DNA of 64,000 bases from Planctomycetes bacterium UBA2386 (lineage in GTDB: Bacteria > Planctomycetota > UBA1135 > UBA2386): contig DDSQ01000084.1 of the NCBI GenBank assembly GCA_002343845.1, positions 10,867-74,866 on the forward strand, given 5' to 3'. Each line of letters begins with the position of its first letter. The first letter of the stretch is position 1. The position numbers and the translations under genes are program-made. The notes under the pieces were generated by a model, which saw only the letters and a program-made list of their open reading frames with translations, searched no databases and was not told the origin of the DNA. This document shows, in pieces, positions 1 through 8,851 of this stretch.

Positions 1-376
1 CTCCGCGCGCGATCGCGAGGTCGAAGCGCACGTCGGTGCGGGCGAAGAAGCCCTGCAACAGCATCGGCAAGCCGGCCAGCAGCGCGAAGACGAGGCCGCG
101 TGGCGCGGATGCCGCGAGCCCGAGCACGACCAACGGCCGGCGCGGGCGGGCGGCGATCGTCGCGGCGAGCACCGACGTGAGGACCAAGAGCAGGCTGCTG
201 TCGAGCGCGCGCAGCGAGTCCGGCACGCCGGCGTCGCGCAGCAGCCGGTGCAGGTCTACGTACCAGCCGAACTGGCTGCGCACCCGCGTGAACACGAACA
301 GCGCCAGTGCGGTCGCGAGAGCCAGACGCCAGTTGCCGGTGGGCGCGGGTTCGGCGGCGGTTGGGAGCGGAGACAC
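1..376 (-). CDS. Partial membrane protein, C-terminus beyond window
   Basis: An open frame runs off the window edge. It reads as an alternation of hydrophobic stretches (ALATALALFVF, LLLVLTSVLAATIAA, LVFALLAGLPMLLQGFF) separated by short charged loops, so it is very probably a polytopic inner-membrane protein. No ATG is available in this frame. The first usable start is a GTG at 374-376, giving an N-terminus beginning SPLPTAAEPAP before the first membrane segment, and no Shine-Dalgarno sequence is visible. It lies 94 bases downstream of the propeller lipoprotein gene on the same strand and could be co-transcribed with it. I do not recognise a family from about 125 residues; a permease-like or glycosyltransferase-like protein is possible. 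Confidence 0.5.
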   Translation of the reverse strand, partial: MSPLPTAAEPAPTGNWRLALATALALFVFTRVRSQFGWYVDLHRLLRDAGVPDSLRALDSSLLLVLTSVLAATIAARPRRPLVVLGLAASAPRGLVFALLAGLPMLLQGFFARTDVRFDLAIARG

Positions 377-470
377 GTGCCGTTGGAATGGCGGGGCGCG
401 GAGCGTGACATCCGTAGCGTCAGGCGGTGTCGCCGCCAGGGGAAACCGCGAGGTGCCGCCGGCGCGAGGT

Positions 471-1631
471 TCAGAACATGCGATCGAACGACGTGCCGTT
501 CCAACGGAAGACGCCGCTGCCGGCAAGCCAGAGGTCGCCACGGCGATCGGTGTAGATGCACACGATGTCCTCGGATGTCAGTCCGTCGGCCGCTCCGAAG
601 TGCCGCACGGTCTTGCCGTCGTAGCGCCATGCGCCGCTTGCGATCGTGCCGAACCAGATGTTGCCGTCGCGGTCCTCCCCGATCGCGAATACGCGGTGCA
701 GCGACGGGCCGGCGCCGACGAAGTCGCCGGGCAGCCGTGTGGTGCGGCCGGCGTGCGCGCCGGCCTTGCCGAGACCGTGCTTCTGCGTGAAGTCGGTGAC
801 GTTGGTGCCGTCGAAGAGCCACACCCCGATGCCGTTGTTGCCGATCCACACGTTGCCGCGGCTGTCCTCGAACACGCAGCGGCAGTGCATGCGGCCGGTG
901 GACTCGTTGCGCTGCAGCCGGGCGTCGTCGAAGACGGTGAAGGCCGAGCCGTCGTAGCCGAAGACGGCGTTGTAGGTCGCGAACCAGACGCGGCCGCTCT
1001 TGCCGCGTGCGAAGCCTGTCGTCGCATAGGCAGCGTTGCCGGTCATCAGGCCCGGCGTGATCGGCAACGGATAGGTGTGGTAGCTGAAGGTCGCGCCGTC
1101 GTAGCGATACGCACCCGGTGCCCCTTCTTGCTCGGTGGCGCCCATCTCGGCGCCATCCTTGAACCACAGGTCGCCCTCGCCGAGCGACCACTTGTTCTTG
1201 CGCGAGTAGTCGAGTTGGCCCGCTGCGACGAGCTTCTCGCCGTCGAAGCTGGTCATGCCGACGGCGCCCTCGAACCAGACCAGGCCGTTCTTGTGTTCGT
1301 AGATCGAGCGGATCTGGTTGTGGCTCAGCCCGTCCTTGGTCGTGAAGTAGGTCAGGCCTGTGCCGTCGTAGCGGCCGACTCCCTCGTTCCAGCTGCCGAA
1401 CCAGTAGTTGCCTTTGCTGTCGTGCAGGATCGAGCGAACGGTCTCGAAGTGCAGGCGTAGTGGTGGGGTCGAGGTGAGGGCGTTCGGCTGCGCCGTGGCG
1501 TCGGGCGTCGGTGTCCGCGTCGGCGTCGGCGTCGCGCAGCCCGTCAGTGCGGCCACGACGAGCGAGGCGAAGAAGGTGTTGCCGACGGTGTGGCGGCGTA
1601 TTGACCAGATGGGGCCAGGCGCGGTTCTCAT
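471..1631 (-). CDS. Lipoprotein with two-component-regulator-type beta-propeller repeats
   Basis: The 386-residue protein starts with a hydrophobic signal ending in the lipobox LTGC, followed by a Thr/Pro-rich linker (PTPTRTPTPD). It should therefore be a lipid-anchored envelope protein. The rest is a series of repeats of the type GNYWFGSWNEGVGRYDG, GRVWFATYNAVFGYDG, GNVWIGNNGIGVWLFDG, GNIWFGTIASGAWRYDG and GDLWLAGSGVFRWNG. This is the signature of Reg_prop beta-propeller blades known from hybrid two-component sensors. No kinase or DNA-binding domain follows, so it is a stand-alone propeller, and its ligand and role are unknown. The start chosen is the ATG just before the charged n-region; an upstream in-frame ATG would only add an implausible Arg-rich extension. 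Confidence 0.8.
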   Translation of the reverse strand: MRTAPGPIWSIRRHTVGNTFFASLVVAALTGCATPTPTRTPTPDATAQPNALTSTPPLRLHFETVRSILHDSKGNYWFGSWNEGVGRYDGTGLTYFTTKDGLSHNQIRSIYEHKNGLVWFEGAVGMTSFDGEKLVAAGQLDYSRKNKWSLGEGDLWFKDGAEMGATEQEGAPGAYRYDGATFSYHTYPLPITPGLMTGNAAYATTGFARGKSGRVWFATYNAVFGYDGSAFTVFDDARLQRNESTGRMHCRCVFEDSRGNVWIGNNGIGVWLFDGTNVTDFTQKHGLGKAGAHAGRTTRLPGDFVGAGPSLHRVFAIGEDRDGNIWFGTIASGAWRYDGKTVRHFGAADGLTSEDIVCIYTDRRGDLWLAGSGVFRWNGTSFDRMF

Positions 1632-1736
1632 GGATGGAAATGGAGGATGACGACGCCGAGTGACAGGAGGCCGCGCGGAGGCACGGGCATCCTGCAGCGT
1701 GCGGGGCGCCGGCATCCGTGACCAGCGCCTAGGCGG

Positions 1737-1848
1737 TCGTTTGCTGCGACCTGCTGACGGGGGAACGCGCAGGGGGCAGGATGGGGCGGTGGGTTCCGGG
1801 TGGGTCGGGACCGCAGCTTGTTTCTCCTACTCCCCCCGCGGGAGGGCG
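1737..1848 (+). repeat. Dispersed intergenic repeat, copy 1
   Basis: This copy has the two-part layout of the family. The first block is GACGGG then CGCAGGGGGCAGGATGG. The second is GGGTTCCGGGTGGGTC, GGGACCGCAGCTT, a pyrimidine-rich stretch and CTACTCCCC. It sits in the gap between the lipoprotein gene starting at 1631 (minus strand) and the 3' end of the small gene at 1905. Clear relatives of both blocks are at 11292, 13097, 41381 and 63852, all in the same orientation. Confidence 0.8.
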
Positions 1849-1904
1849 CATGCCAAGGGGAATGGGGCGATCTCCATGCCGGCAATCTGGCGCCGGTCGC
1901 GTCA

Positions 1905-2381
1905 TCAGCAGTCCGAATGCCACCAACCGGGGTCATCACCTGCGTCGGGGTCGATCAAGAGTGCACGCTTGATCTCACGCGGTGCGCCGGGGAGTGCGGC
2001 GTGAGGCGTCGCCGGCCTACTCGATTGGTCACCATCAGGATGTCGAGCAGCCACGTACAACCTCGACCACATCCGCAAGAACGCCGCGGTGACCTGCAGC
2101 GCCGCGGCGGCACGTTCGAAGTCAATGACCTGGCAGAGAGGTCCATCCTGAATCCACCACCGTCCACGACGGTCGCACGCGACACCGTCGACGCAACGAA
2201 ACGTCGGCACAACCTGCCGCGGGATCGATGCCCGCGAACCGATGTAGTCCGACAGTTCGCGCGGGCTCGGCGGCATCCAGAACCGAAGGTCCCAATGACA
2301 ACCGCGTGCACGCTGCTCCATCAGCGAGCGCCAGCGCTTGTCCTGACGACCCCACGCCGATAACGGGTGTTTCTCGCTCAT
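1905..2381 (-). CDS. Conserved-looking hypothetical protein, 158 residues
   Basis: I do not recognise this protein. It is soluble and rich in Trp, Arg and Pro (for example RWRSLMEQRARGCHWDLRF, RRGRWWIQDGPLCQVIDF) and has no signal peptide or membrane segment. The start is well supported: the minus strand shows AAGGAGC eight to nine bases before the ATG, one of the better ribosome binding sites in this part of the window. A longer in-frame reading from 2465 would lack such a site. Its 3' end abuts the dispersed repeat at 1737-1848. Function is unknown; the good ribosome site and sensible composition are the reasons to keep it. Confidence 0.55.
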   Translation of the reverse strand: MSEKHPLSAWGRQDKRWRSLMEQRARGCHWDLRFWMPPSPRELSDYIGSRASIPRQVVPTFRCVDGVACDRRGRWWIQDGPLCQVIDFERAAAALQVTAAFLRMWSRLYVAARHPDGDQSSRPATPHAALPGAPREIKRALLIDPDAGDDPGWWHSDC

Positions 2382-2626
2382 CACTGCTGTGCTCCTTGGA
2401 TCGCGGCGTCGAAACGCGCCGCTACCCCCTATGGGCGAAAGGATGCGTTTTTGTCGTCGCAACATTGCAACCGGGGTCGCGGTCGCGGGTGGTGCCGCGT
2501 CGTGAGGAGGAAGAAGGCGAAGCCGGTGGTTGCCGGCACGGGGCTGGTGGTGGGGATTCCGTCCTTCCAGCCAATCCCCTCATCCGACGCATGCCGCGGT
2601 CGGCCGCCGGCCGCAAGATGCGTCGC

Positions 2627-2944
2627 ATGACCGCAGCCCTGATCCACGACGTCTACTTCACGCTGCACGACGGCAGTGCGGCGAACATCGCCCGCCTCGT
2701 CAACGCCTGCCACGAACTGCTGCGCGGTCACGCGGGCGAGCTGTTCTTCGCCGCCGGTCCGCTGGCCGCCGAGTTCGATCGCCCGGTGAACGTGCGCGAC
2801 TTCCACGTCGGGCTGCACGTCGCCTTCGAGTCGAAGCAGGCACACGACGACTACCAGATCTCGGCGCGCCACCAGCGCTTCGTCGCCGAGCACAAGGAGA
2901 CGTGGGCGCAGGTTCGGGTGTTCGACACCTACGACCGTCGCTGA
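2627..2944 (+). CDS. Dabb-domain (stress-responsive A/B barrel) protein
   Basis: The 105-residue protein has the layout of a single dimeric alpha+beta barrel of the Dabb family. A first strand, HDVYFTLHDGS, is followed by a helix (NIARLVNACHELLRG), the segment VNVRDFHVGLHVAFESKQAHDDY and a closing strand, QVRVFDTYDRR. The pattern of a His near the first strand and an F/Y-rich HDDYQ segment is typical. Members are small cytoplasmic proteins; a few catalyse cyclisation or decarboxylation, but most are uncharacterised and tied only loosely to stress. ATG at 2627 is chosen because the fold begins at once; an in-frame ATG at 2618 would add three residues. It ends 13 bases before the convergent hydrolase gene. 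Confidence 0.75.
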   Translation: MTAALIHDVYFTLHDGSAANIARLVNACHELLRGHAGELFFAAGPLAAEFDRPVNVRDFHVGLHVAFESKQAHDDYQISARHQRFVAEHKETWAQVRVFDTYDRR

Positions 2945-2957
2945 ACGGCCGCGCTCG

Positions 2958-4352
2958 TCACTCGACGATCCAGAAGTTGCGGAAGCGGACCTGATTGTGG
3001 TGGCCCTGCAGCTTGATGGGGCGGGCGCCCGGTCCCTCGCGCTCGCCGGCGCCGGTCTTGCGTGGGATCTCGCAGTCGTCGTGGATGAGCACTCCGTTCT
3101 GGTAGACGGTGATGCGCGCGTTGCGGACCTTGGCGTCGCCGTCGAAGCGCGCCGCGCGGAACGCGATGTCGAACGACTGCCACTCACCGGCTGGCTTGTT
3201 GGCGAGCTGGTCCGGCTTCTTCAGGCGATACAGACTGCCGCAGAAGCTGTCCTGGTAGTCCGCGGCTGCGACCCCGAACGAGTCCAGGATCTGCACCTCG
3301 TAGCGGTGTTGGATGTAGATGCCCGAGTTGCCCTTGGCCTCGGGGTTCGGGTCCTGCGACGCGTTGACGTTGAACTCGATGTGCAGGCGGAAGTCGCGGT
3401 ACGACTCGGTGGTGACCACGCTGTCCCAGGCCGGCGAAGCCGTCAGCACGCCGTCCGCGAACTGCCACTGGCCCGGGACGTCCGCCTTCTCCGGCACCAG
3501 CAAGAAGCCCTTCGGCCCGATCAGCTGCACTGCGTTGGCGGGCGGTTCCTTCGCGGCGAGGTCGATGATGCCGCCGGTGGTGCGCGCGCGCTCGATCACG
3601 AACTCGACCAGAGGCTTCGACTCGAACCAGCCGCGCCACATGTCGTGGCCGCGCCCCGCGACCGTCTCGAGTTGCATGGCGCCACCGAGCGCCGCGTAGC
3701 GCCGCTGCAGTTCCGCCGAGTTCTGCTCCAGCGGCACGACGTCATCGCGATCCCCGTGGATGTGGAAGATGGGGACCCGCAAGGCCGCCAGCGGCGCGAG
3801 CCGCGCGATCGGATCGTGCTCCGGCAGTGCCGAGCGCAGCTCCGCTTCGGTCATCGCATAGGCGCCACACGCTCTCGCCAGACCCGGATAGCTCTCGAGA
3901 CTGCAGACCGGATAGATGCCCGCGATGCCCGCGACCGCTTCGGGTTGCCCCGCGGCCCAGTTGTAGAGCATCAGGCCGCCGCGGCTGCGCGCCAGCAGGC
4001 AGGCACGCGGCGCGAGACCCCGCTGCTCGACCAGGTGGCGATGCAACGCCGAGAACGCCTCGCGCCCAGCGGGGCTGCCGTAGGACTCCCCGACGTCGAT
4101 GCCCGCGATCGCGATCCCCGCGGCGAGAATGCGATCGAACATCCACTGCTCGTCCGCACCGGGCAGCCTCGGCAACGTCGGTGCGTACCAGACCCAGGGC
4201 ATCATGGTCGTCTTCTGCCCGTCTTTCGGCAGCAGCAAGAACGCGCGACGGCCTGCGATCTCGAACTCCTTCGTCGCCTGGGCGAGTGCGGTGGTCGGCG
4301 CGAGCACGGCCAGCGTCGCCGCCAGGGCGAACGAAGAAGAGTGAGGTGGCAT
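2958..4352 (-). CDS. Secreted alpha/beta hydrolase fused to a 3-keto-disaccharide hydrolase (DUF1080) domain
   Basis: 464 residues with an N-terminal signal peptide ending near ALA-QA. Residues about 25-290 form an alpha/beta hydrolase. The nucleophile-elbow-like LLARSRGGLM, the acid-loop-like HIHGDRDDVVP and the final histidine in VAGRGHDMW are all present, as in the prolyl-oligopeptidase/dienelactone-hydrolase group. From about residue 310 a DUF1080 domain follows: GQWQFADGVLTA, YRDFRLHIEFNVNA, GNSGIYIQHRYEVQILDSFG, and the closing GHHNQVRFRNFWIVE. DUF1080 (LamG-like fold) is very common in Planctomycetota and includes enzymes acting on 3-keto-glycosides. The combination suggests extracellular or periplasmic glycan or ester breakdown. 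The substrate is not known. Confidence 0.85.
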   Translation of the reverse strand: MPPHSSSFALAATLAVLAPTTALAQATKEFEIAGRRAFLLLPKDGQKTTMMPWVWYAPTLPRLPGADEQWMFDRILAAGIAIAGIDVGESYGSPAGREAFSALHRHLVEQRGLAPRACLLARSRGGLMLYNWAAGQPEAVAGIAGIYPVCSLESYPGLARACGAYAMTEAELRSALPEHDPIARLAPLAALRVPIFHIHGDRDDVVPLEQNSAELQRRYAALGGAMQLETVAGRGHDMWRGWFESKPLVEFVIERARTTGGIIDLAAKEPPANAVQLIGPKGFLLVPEKADVPGQWQFADGVLTASPAWDSVVTTESYRDFRLHIEFNVNASQDPNPEAKGNSGIYIQHRYEVQILDSFGVAAADYQDSFCGSLYRLKKPDQLANKPAGEWQSFDIAFRAARFDGDAKVRNARITVYQNGVLIHDDCEIPRKTGAGEREGPGARPIKLQGHHNQVRFRNFWIVE

Positions 4353-4486
4353 GGAGTCGAGTCTACGCGAGCTCGGCAGGCAGCAACCGGACGGCCGCGG
4401 GCGACGCGGCGCCGGGGCCGTGCGCGCATAGCATGCGCCGCCATGACCGCTCACCACCAGCTGCCGCTCGCCGGCGAGGATCGCCC

Positions 4487-6286
4487 GTGACGACGCCCGC
4501 GCCATGGACGCGCCGGGGCGCGCTCGCCGCCGCGCTGGCGGCCACGCTCACCGCGGCGGGCGCCGCCGCCCAGGATCCCGAGGCGACGCCGAACGGGCGC
4601 GCGCGTTATCTCGGCCGCGACGTGGCGCAGACGATGCACTGGACGGGCGCGGGCTGGCTCCTGCGTGCAACGCGCGAAGAGGAGGAGAACGGCGCCGCGC
4701 TGCAGCGCTGGCTCGCGGTGCGCCCCGGCCAGTCCATCGCGGACCTCGGCTGCGGCAACGGCTACCACACGCTGCCGTTGGCGCGCGCGGTCGGCGCTGC
4801 TGGCGTCGTGCATGCCGTCGAGTTGCAGCCGCAGTACCTCGTCATGCTGCAGAAGCGCGCCGTCGAAGCGGGCCTCGGCAACATCGTCGGCGTCGAGTGC
4901 ACGGTCGACGACCCGATGCTGCCGCCGGGCGGGCTCGACCTCGTGCTCATGGTCGACGTCTACCACGAACTCTCGCATCCGGTCCGCGTGATGCAGCGCG
5001 TGCGCGAGTCGCTGCGGCCGCAGGGCCGCGTCGTGCTGGTCGAGTTCCGCGCCGAGGATCCGGAAGTGCCGATCAAGCCGGAGCACACGATGACGAAGGC
5101 GCAGATGCTGCGCGAGATGGCCAGCCATAGCTTCCGCTTCGCGGCCGAGACCGACGAGCTGCCGTGGCAGCACGCGATGGCCTTCGTGCCCGCGGGTGAC
5201 GACGCGCGTCTCGGCGCGCGCGAGACGGTGGCCGGCCTGCTGCGGGCGCGTGTTCGTGGCGACGACCGGACCGCGGCGCCGTTCCTGCGCGACGGCGAGA
5301 CCCTCGAGGGCCTGTCGATGCCGGACGAAGGCGACGAGGCGCCGCTCGAGTTGTCGGCCGCTGGCGAAGGCGCCGTGCGCGCGCGCCGCGGCGAGACGAC
5401 GCTGCGGGCGACGATCGACGCCGACGGCCGCTGGTTCGTCGGCCGCGATGCGCCGGCGACGAAGCGACCCCACGGCGGCGCACGGCCGTTCGTCGCGATG
5501 CACACGGCGACCGGCGGCGGGTCGATCGACGAGCAGGCCGCGCTCGTCGGCGAACTCGGCTTCGATGGCCTCGCCTGGAGCCTCGCCGACCTGCCGGTCG
5601 CGCGCGCGGCGTGCGAACGCCGCGGCATGGACGTGGCCAGCGCCTACGCCGTCTTGACCTTGCCGGCGGCCGGCGCCGACGACGACCAGACCGCGCTCGC
5701 TGCGCGCCTGCAGCCGCTGCACGAGGCCATGCAGGCGCTCGCCGGCGGGCCGGGCCAGCTCTGGCTGGCGGTCCGGCACGACGGCCTGGCGCCGCGCGAT
5801 CCGCGCGGCGACGCGTCGGCGCTGGCGGCGTTGCGCGGGCTGGCGGCGCGCGCACGCGCCACCGGCGTCGAGGTCGCGCTCTATCCCCACCACGACTTCT
5901 GGCTCGAGACCGTGGACGACGCGCGTCGCGTGCTGGCCGCCATCGACGATCGCCGGTTCGGCGTCTGCTTCAACCTCTGCCATCACCTGCGCGCCAGCGA
6001 CGCGCGCGACGCCGACGCCGCCTTGCGTGCGTGCGTCGACCGGTTGTTCGCGGTCACGCTGCACGGCGCCGACGTCGACGGCGACGATTGGCCGACGCTG
6101 ATCCGCCCGCTCGACGAGGGTGACTTCGGACTCGCCGGTCTGCTGACGACGCTCGACGCGATCGGCTTCGACGGGCCGATCGGGCTGCAGGGCTTCGGCA
6201 TCGCGCTGCCGCCGCGCGAGCACCTCGCGCGTTCGCTGGTGGCGTGGCGCGCGGCGCACCGCCAGCCCGCTGGCCAGGGCCGCTGA
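4487..6286 (+). CDS. Exported SAM-methyltransferase / TIM-barrel fusion protein
   Basis: The 599-residue protein starts at a GTG with GAGGA eight bases upstream. The N-terminus (TRRGALAAALAATLTAAGAAAQ) resembles a twin-arginine signal. Residues about 45-230 are a class I methyltransferase: the SAM-binding motif IADLGCGNGYHTLPLA, acidic AVELQPQ, and LVLMVDVYHELSHP. From about residue 350 a second domain resembles the xylose-isomerase-like TIM barrel (sugar phosphate isomerase/epimerase): GFDGLAWSLADLPVA, EVALYPHHDFWLETVDDARR, GVCFNLCHHL, TLHGADVDG and GLQGFGIALPP. A short ORF (ATG 4443) ends in a TGA overlapping the GTG. I know no characterised protein with this exact fusion, and the reaction is not predicted. 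Confidence 0.75.
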   Translation: MTTPAPWTRRGALAAALAATLTAAGAAAQDPEATPNGRARYLGRDVAQTMHWTGAGWLLRATREEEENGAALQRWLAVRPGQSIADLGCGNGYHTLPLARAVGAAGVVHAVELQPQYLVMLQKRAVEAGLGNIVGVECTVDDPMLPPGGLDLVLMVDVYHELSHPVRVMQRVRESLRPQGRVVLVEFRAEDPEVPIKPEHTMTKAQMLREMASHSFRFAAETDELPWQHAMAFVPAGDDARLGARETVAGLLRARVRGDDRTAAPFLRDGETLEGLSMPDEGDEAPLELSAAGEGAVRARRGETTLRATIDADGRWFVGRDAPATKRPHGGARPFVAMHTATGGGSIDEQAALVGELGFDGLAWSLADLPVARAACERRGMDVASAYAVLTLPAAGADDDQTALAARLQPLHEAMQALAGGPGQLWLAVRHDGLAPRDPRGDASALAALRGLAARARATGVEVALYPHHDFWLETVDDARRVLAAIDDRRFGVCFNLCHHLRASDARDADAALRACVDRLFAVTLHGADVDGDDWPTLIRPLDEGDFGLAGLLTTLDAIGFDGPIGLQGFGIALPPREHLARSLVAWRAAHRQPAGQGR

Positions 6287-6458
6287 CCAGCGGCCGCCGC
6301 CGGCGCCGTGGCCCGGCGCGGTCGCCGATCCGTGCGCAGCGCCAACTGGACGACGGCGGACGCGAAGAACGTCGCAGCGGCGGGGCGGCGCGGCGCCCGG
6401 ATGTCGGTACGCTTTCGGCATGCTCTGAGCGTTCCGGTCCAAGGCGAGGGTCGCGGTC

Positions 6459-6599
6459 GTGGCCCTCGGCGCACTCGGCGGCTACCTGCTGCAACGCTTC
6501 GTCGGCGTCGACGGCGCGACGATCGTCGGCTTGCTGCTCGGCATGCTCGCCGCCAACTTCGTGCCCTTGCCGGCGTGCGGGGTGCCACCGGCAGACTGA
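6459..6599 (+). CDS. Possible 46-residue membrane peptide
   Basis: Within a 454-base gap, one short frame opened by a GTG at 6459 encodes a glycine-rich hydrophobic helix (VVALGALGGYLLQRFVG), a turn, and a second one (ATIVGLLLGMLAANFVPLP). The two-helix glycine-zipper look is reminiscent of small membrane proteins such as the XapX type. There is no clear ribosome binding site and an in-frame stop lies just upstream, so a real gene is uncertain. The rest of the gap (6287-6458 and 6600-6740) shows nothing I can identify. Confidence 0.3.
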   Translation: MALGALGGYLLQRFVGVDGATIVGLLLGMLAANFVPLPACGVPPAD

Positions 6600-6740
6600 C
6601 GTCGGGGCGCGTGGCGCACGTCGGAGACGCCGCCCTGCACCGGAGTCTCGCGCGCCTCGTTGCCTGGCACGCCGTCGCGGGAGTTTCCGTCCAGCGCTTG
6701 TCGCGTCGCCAACGGTACTCCGACCGCAACGTTGGTCCGA

Positions 6741-8654
6741 TCAGCGCGCGGGCGTTTCCCGGATCAGCTGCGCCAGCTGCGCGAGCCGGAACGGCTTCGC
6801 CAGCGCACCATCGAAACCAGCATCCTGGAAGCCGGCCTCGGTCGGGGCGAATGCGTCGGCGGAAATCGCGATGATGCGGGGCTGCTCGGTCGGCGGGAGT
6901 TCCTTGCGGATGGAGCGGCACGCCGTGAGTCCGTCGACGACTGGCATGTGGAGGTCCATCAGCACGAGGTCGAAAGGCTGCTGCTTGCAGCGCTCGATGG
7001 CGTCGGCGCCGTTGCCGACGAACGTGCCGCGCAGGCCGAGTTTCTCGAGCACGCCTCGCATCAGCATCTGATTGACCGGGTTGTCCTCGGCCACGAGCAC
7101 GGCGAGGGAGCGGGCTGCGTCGATCGATGCGAGCTGGGTCGGAGCTGGCGACGATGCGGCGTCGGCGGCGGCGCGCAGCGGCACCTGCGCCGTGAACGTC
7201 GAGCCAACGCCCGGCTGACTCTGCAGCTCGAGGGTGCCGCCCATCAGGGTGATCAGTTGCCGGCAGATCGACAGGCCGAGGCCGGTGCCTCCGTGATGCC
7301 GGGACGTCGACGCATCGCCCTGGCGGAACGGCTCCCAGATCGCGGCCGTGTCGGCGATGCCACAGCCAGTGTCGCTGACCTCCAATCGCAGGTCGATGGC
7401 GCCGTCGGGGCGCTGTTGCGCGGACGCGATCAGTTCCACCTTTCCTCGAGCGGTGAACTTGAGCGCATTCGACAGCAGGTTCGTCAACACCTGCCGGAGG
7501 CGATGCGAGTCGCCGACGAGGCGCTTTGGCAACTCGTTGTCGAGCAGGAGCCGGTAGCCGAGCTGCTTGGAGTGCGCACGTTCGCGGTAGAGATCGAAGA
7601 CCGTCTGCAGCAGCCGCGGCACGTCGAACGGATGCGGGTCGATGCGCATCTGGCCGGCTTCGATCTTCGAGGCGTCGAGGATGTCGTTGATCACCGTCAA
7701 CAGGGTCTCGCCGCTCTCGCGCATGGCCTCGATGTACGCGGTCTGCTGTCCGTCGAGCGCGCTCGACTCGAGCAGCTGCAGGAGGCCGAGCACGCCGTTC
7801 AGGGGCGTGCGGATCTCGTGGGACATGCGGGCGAGGAACTGGTCCTTCGCCAGGTTCGCCTGGCGCGCGGCGAGTTCCGCCAGCTTCTGCGGTGTGATGT
7901 CGGTGTGCGTGCCGGTGAAGCGAGTGGCCCTGCCCTCCGCGTCGCGCTCACACACGCGGCCACGATCGAGGATGTAGATCCAGCGACCGTCCTTGTGACG
8001 CATGCGATGCACGTTCTCGTAGAACTCCGTCTTGCCCTCGAGGTGCGCCTGGATGTCGGCGAAGCAACCGGCGAGGTCGTCGGGGTGCACCCGGGACTGC
8101 CAAGACTCGAGCGAGGGCTCGATCTCAGCCAGTTCATGGCCGAGCATCCTTGCCCACCGTTCGTCGAAGACGACCGCGTTGGTCGTGGGGTTCCAGTCCC
8201 ACAGCCCGAGTCGCGTGCCTTGCAGCACCAGTTCGAAGCGGTCGCGCTGCGCCATCAGCGCCGCGCGGTCCTCGCGCGACTGCGTCACGTCGAGTAGATG
8301 GCCGGCGAACGAGATCACGCTGCCGTCCGCCGCCCGCTGGATCACCGTCACATCGTGCACCCAGATCCAGCGACCGTCCGGGCGACGGAGCCGGTAGTCG
8401 TCGTGCATGCAGAGGTCGGCGCCACTGGCGACACTCCGTGCCACACTCGCCTGGAGCGGTGCCAGGTCCTCGGCGGCGATCAGGTCCCCGAACAGCACCC
8501 GGCGCGACAGCAGGTCCGCTGCCGAGATGCCCAGCAAACGCTCGACGTTCGGCGACACGTAGGTCACTGGCCATCCCGGTTCGTTGGCCCAGACGAACAG
8601 TGTCACATCGCCGAGTGTGAACAGCGTCTGCAGGGTCTGTAGGGGAATGGACAT
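6741..8654 (-). CDS. Cytoplasmic hybrid sensor histidine kinase (PAS-PAS-HisKA-HATPase-REC)
   Basis: 637 residues with no membrane segment. Two PAS/PAC domains come first (about 15-128 and 140-255; note RRPDGRWIWVHDVTV and RHKDGRWIYILDRGR, then TDITPQKLAE). The HisKA dimerisation helix carries His279 in MSHEIRTPLNG. The ATPase domain has N-box LSNALKF, G1 DTGCGI and G2 GGTGLGLS. A C-terminal receiver domain has the acidic pair AED and phospho-acceptor Asp567 in LVLMDLHMPVVDG, and Lys in AKPFR. This is a complete phosphorelay sensor, probably sensing a cytoplasmic signal through PAS. No partner regulator or phosphotransfer protein is adjacent, so it is an orphan kinase. Confidence 0.95.
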   Translation of the reverse strand: MSIPLQTLQTLFTLGDVTLFVWANEPGWPVTYVSPNVERLLGISAADLLSRRVLFGDLIAAEDLAPLQASVARSVASGADLCMHDDYRLRRPDGRWIWVHDVTVIQRAADGSVISFAGHLLDVTQSREDRAALMAQRDRFELVLQGTRLGLWDWNPTTNAVVFDERWARMLGHELAEIEPSLESWQSRVHPDDLAGCFADIQAHLEGKTEFYENVHRMRHKDGRWIYILDRGRVCERDAEGRATRFTGTHTDITPQKLAELAARQANLAKDQFLARMSHEIRTPLNGVLGLLQLLESSALDGQQTAYIEAMRESGETLLTVINDILDASKIEAGQMRIDPHPFDVPRLLQTVFDLYRERAHSKQLGYRLLLDNELPKRLVGDSHRLRQVLTNLLSNALKFTARGKVELIASAQQRPDGAIDLRLEVSDTGCGIADTAAIWEPFRQGDASTSRHHGGTGLGLSICRQLITLMGGTLELQSQPGVGSTFTAQVPLRAAADAASSPAPTQLASIDAARSLAVLVAEDNPVNQMLMRGVLEKLGLRGTFVGNGADAIERCKQQPFDLVLMDLHMPVVDGLTACRSIRKELPPTEQPRIIAISADAFAPTEAGFQDAGFDGALAKPFRLAQLAQLIRETPAR

Positions 8655-8732
8655 GCGCAGCCCGGCCCCGGGGCTATCGACCTCCGGAATCCGGTGGCTT
8701 GACGGGCTTCGGAACCCGCGATTCGCCGCGGA

Positions 8733-8812
8733 CGCGGGGGGGGGGCGGCCACTGGCGAGGGCGGGTTCGTGATGGGCCGGGACCGCAGCTTCTCTTCCCT
8801 GCGCCCACGCCC
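8733..8812 (+). repeat. Dispersed intergenic repeat, copy 2
   Basis: A ten-G run, then GGGTTCGTGATGGGCC, GGGACCGCAGCTTCTCTTCC and CTGCGCCC. Only the second block of the family is well preserved. It lies between the start of the histidine kinase gene and the 3' end of the DinB-like gene. Confidence 0.75.
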
Positions 8813-8851
8813 GGACCGAACCTGCGCGAGAACCCTGGCGCGAGCGGCGAA

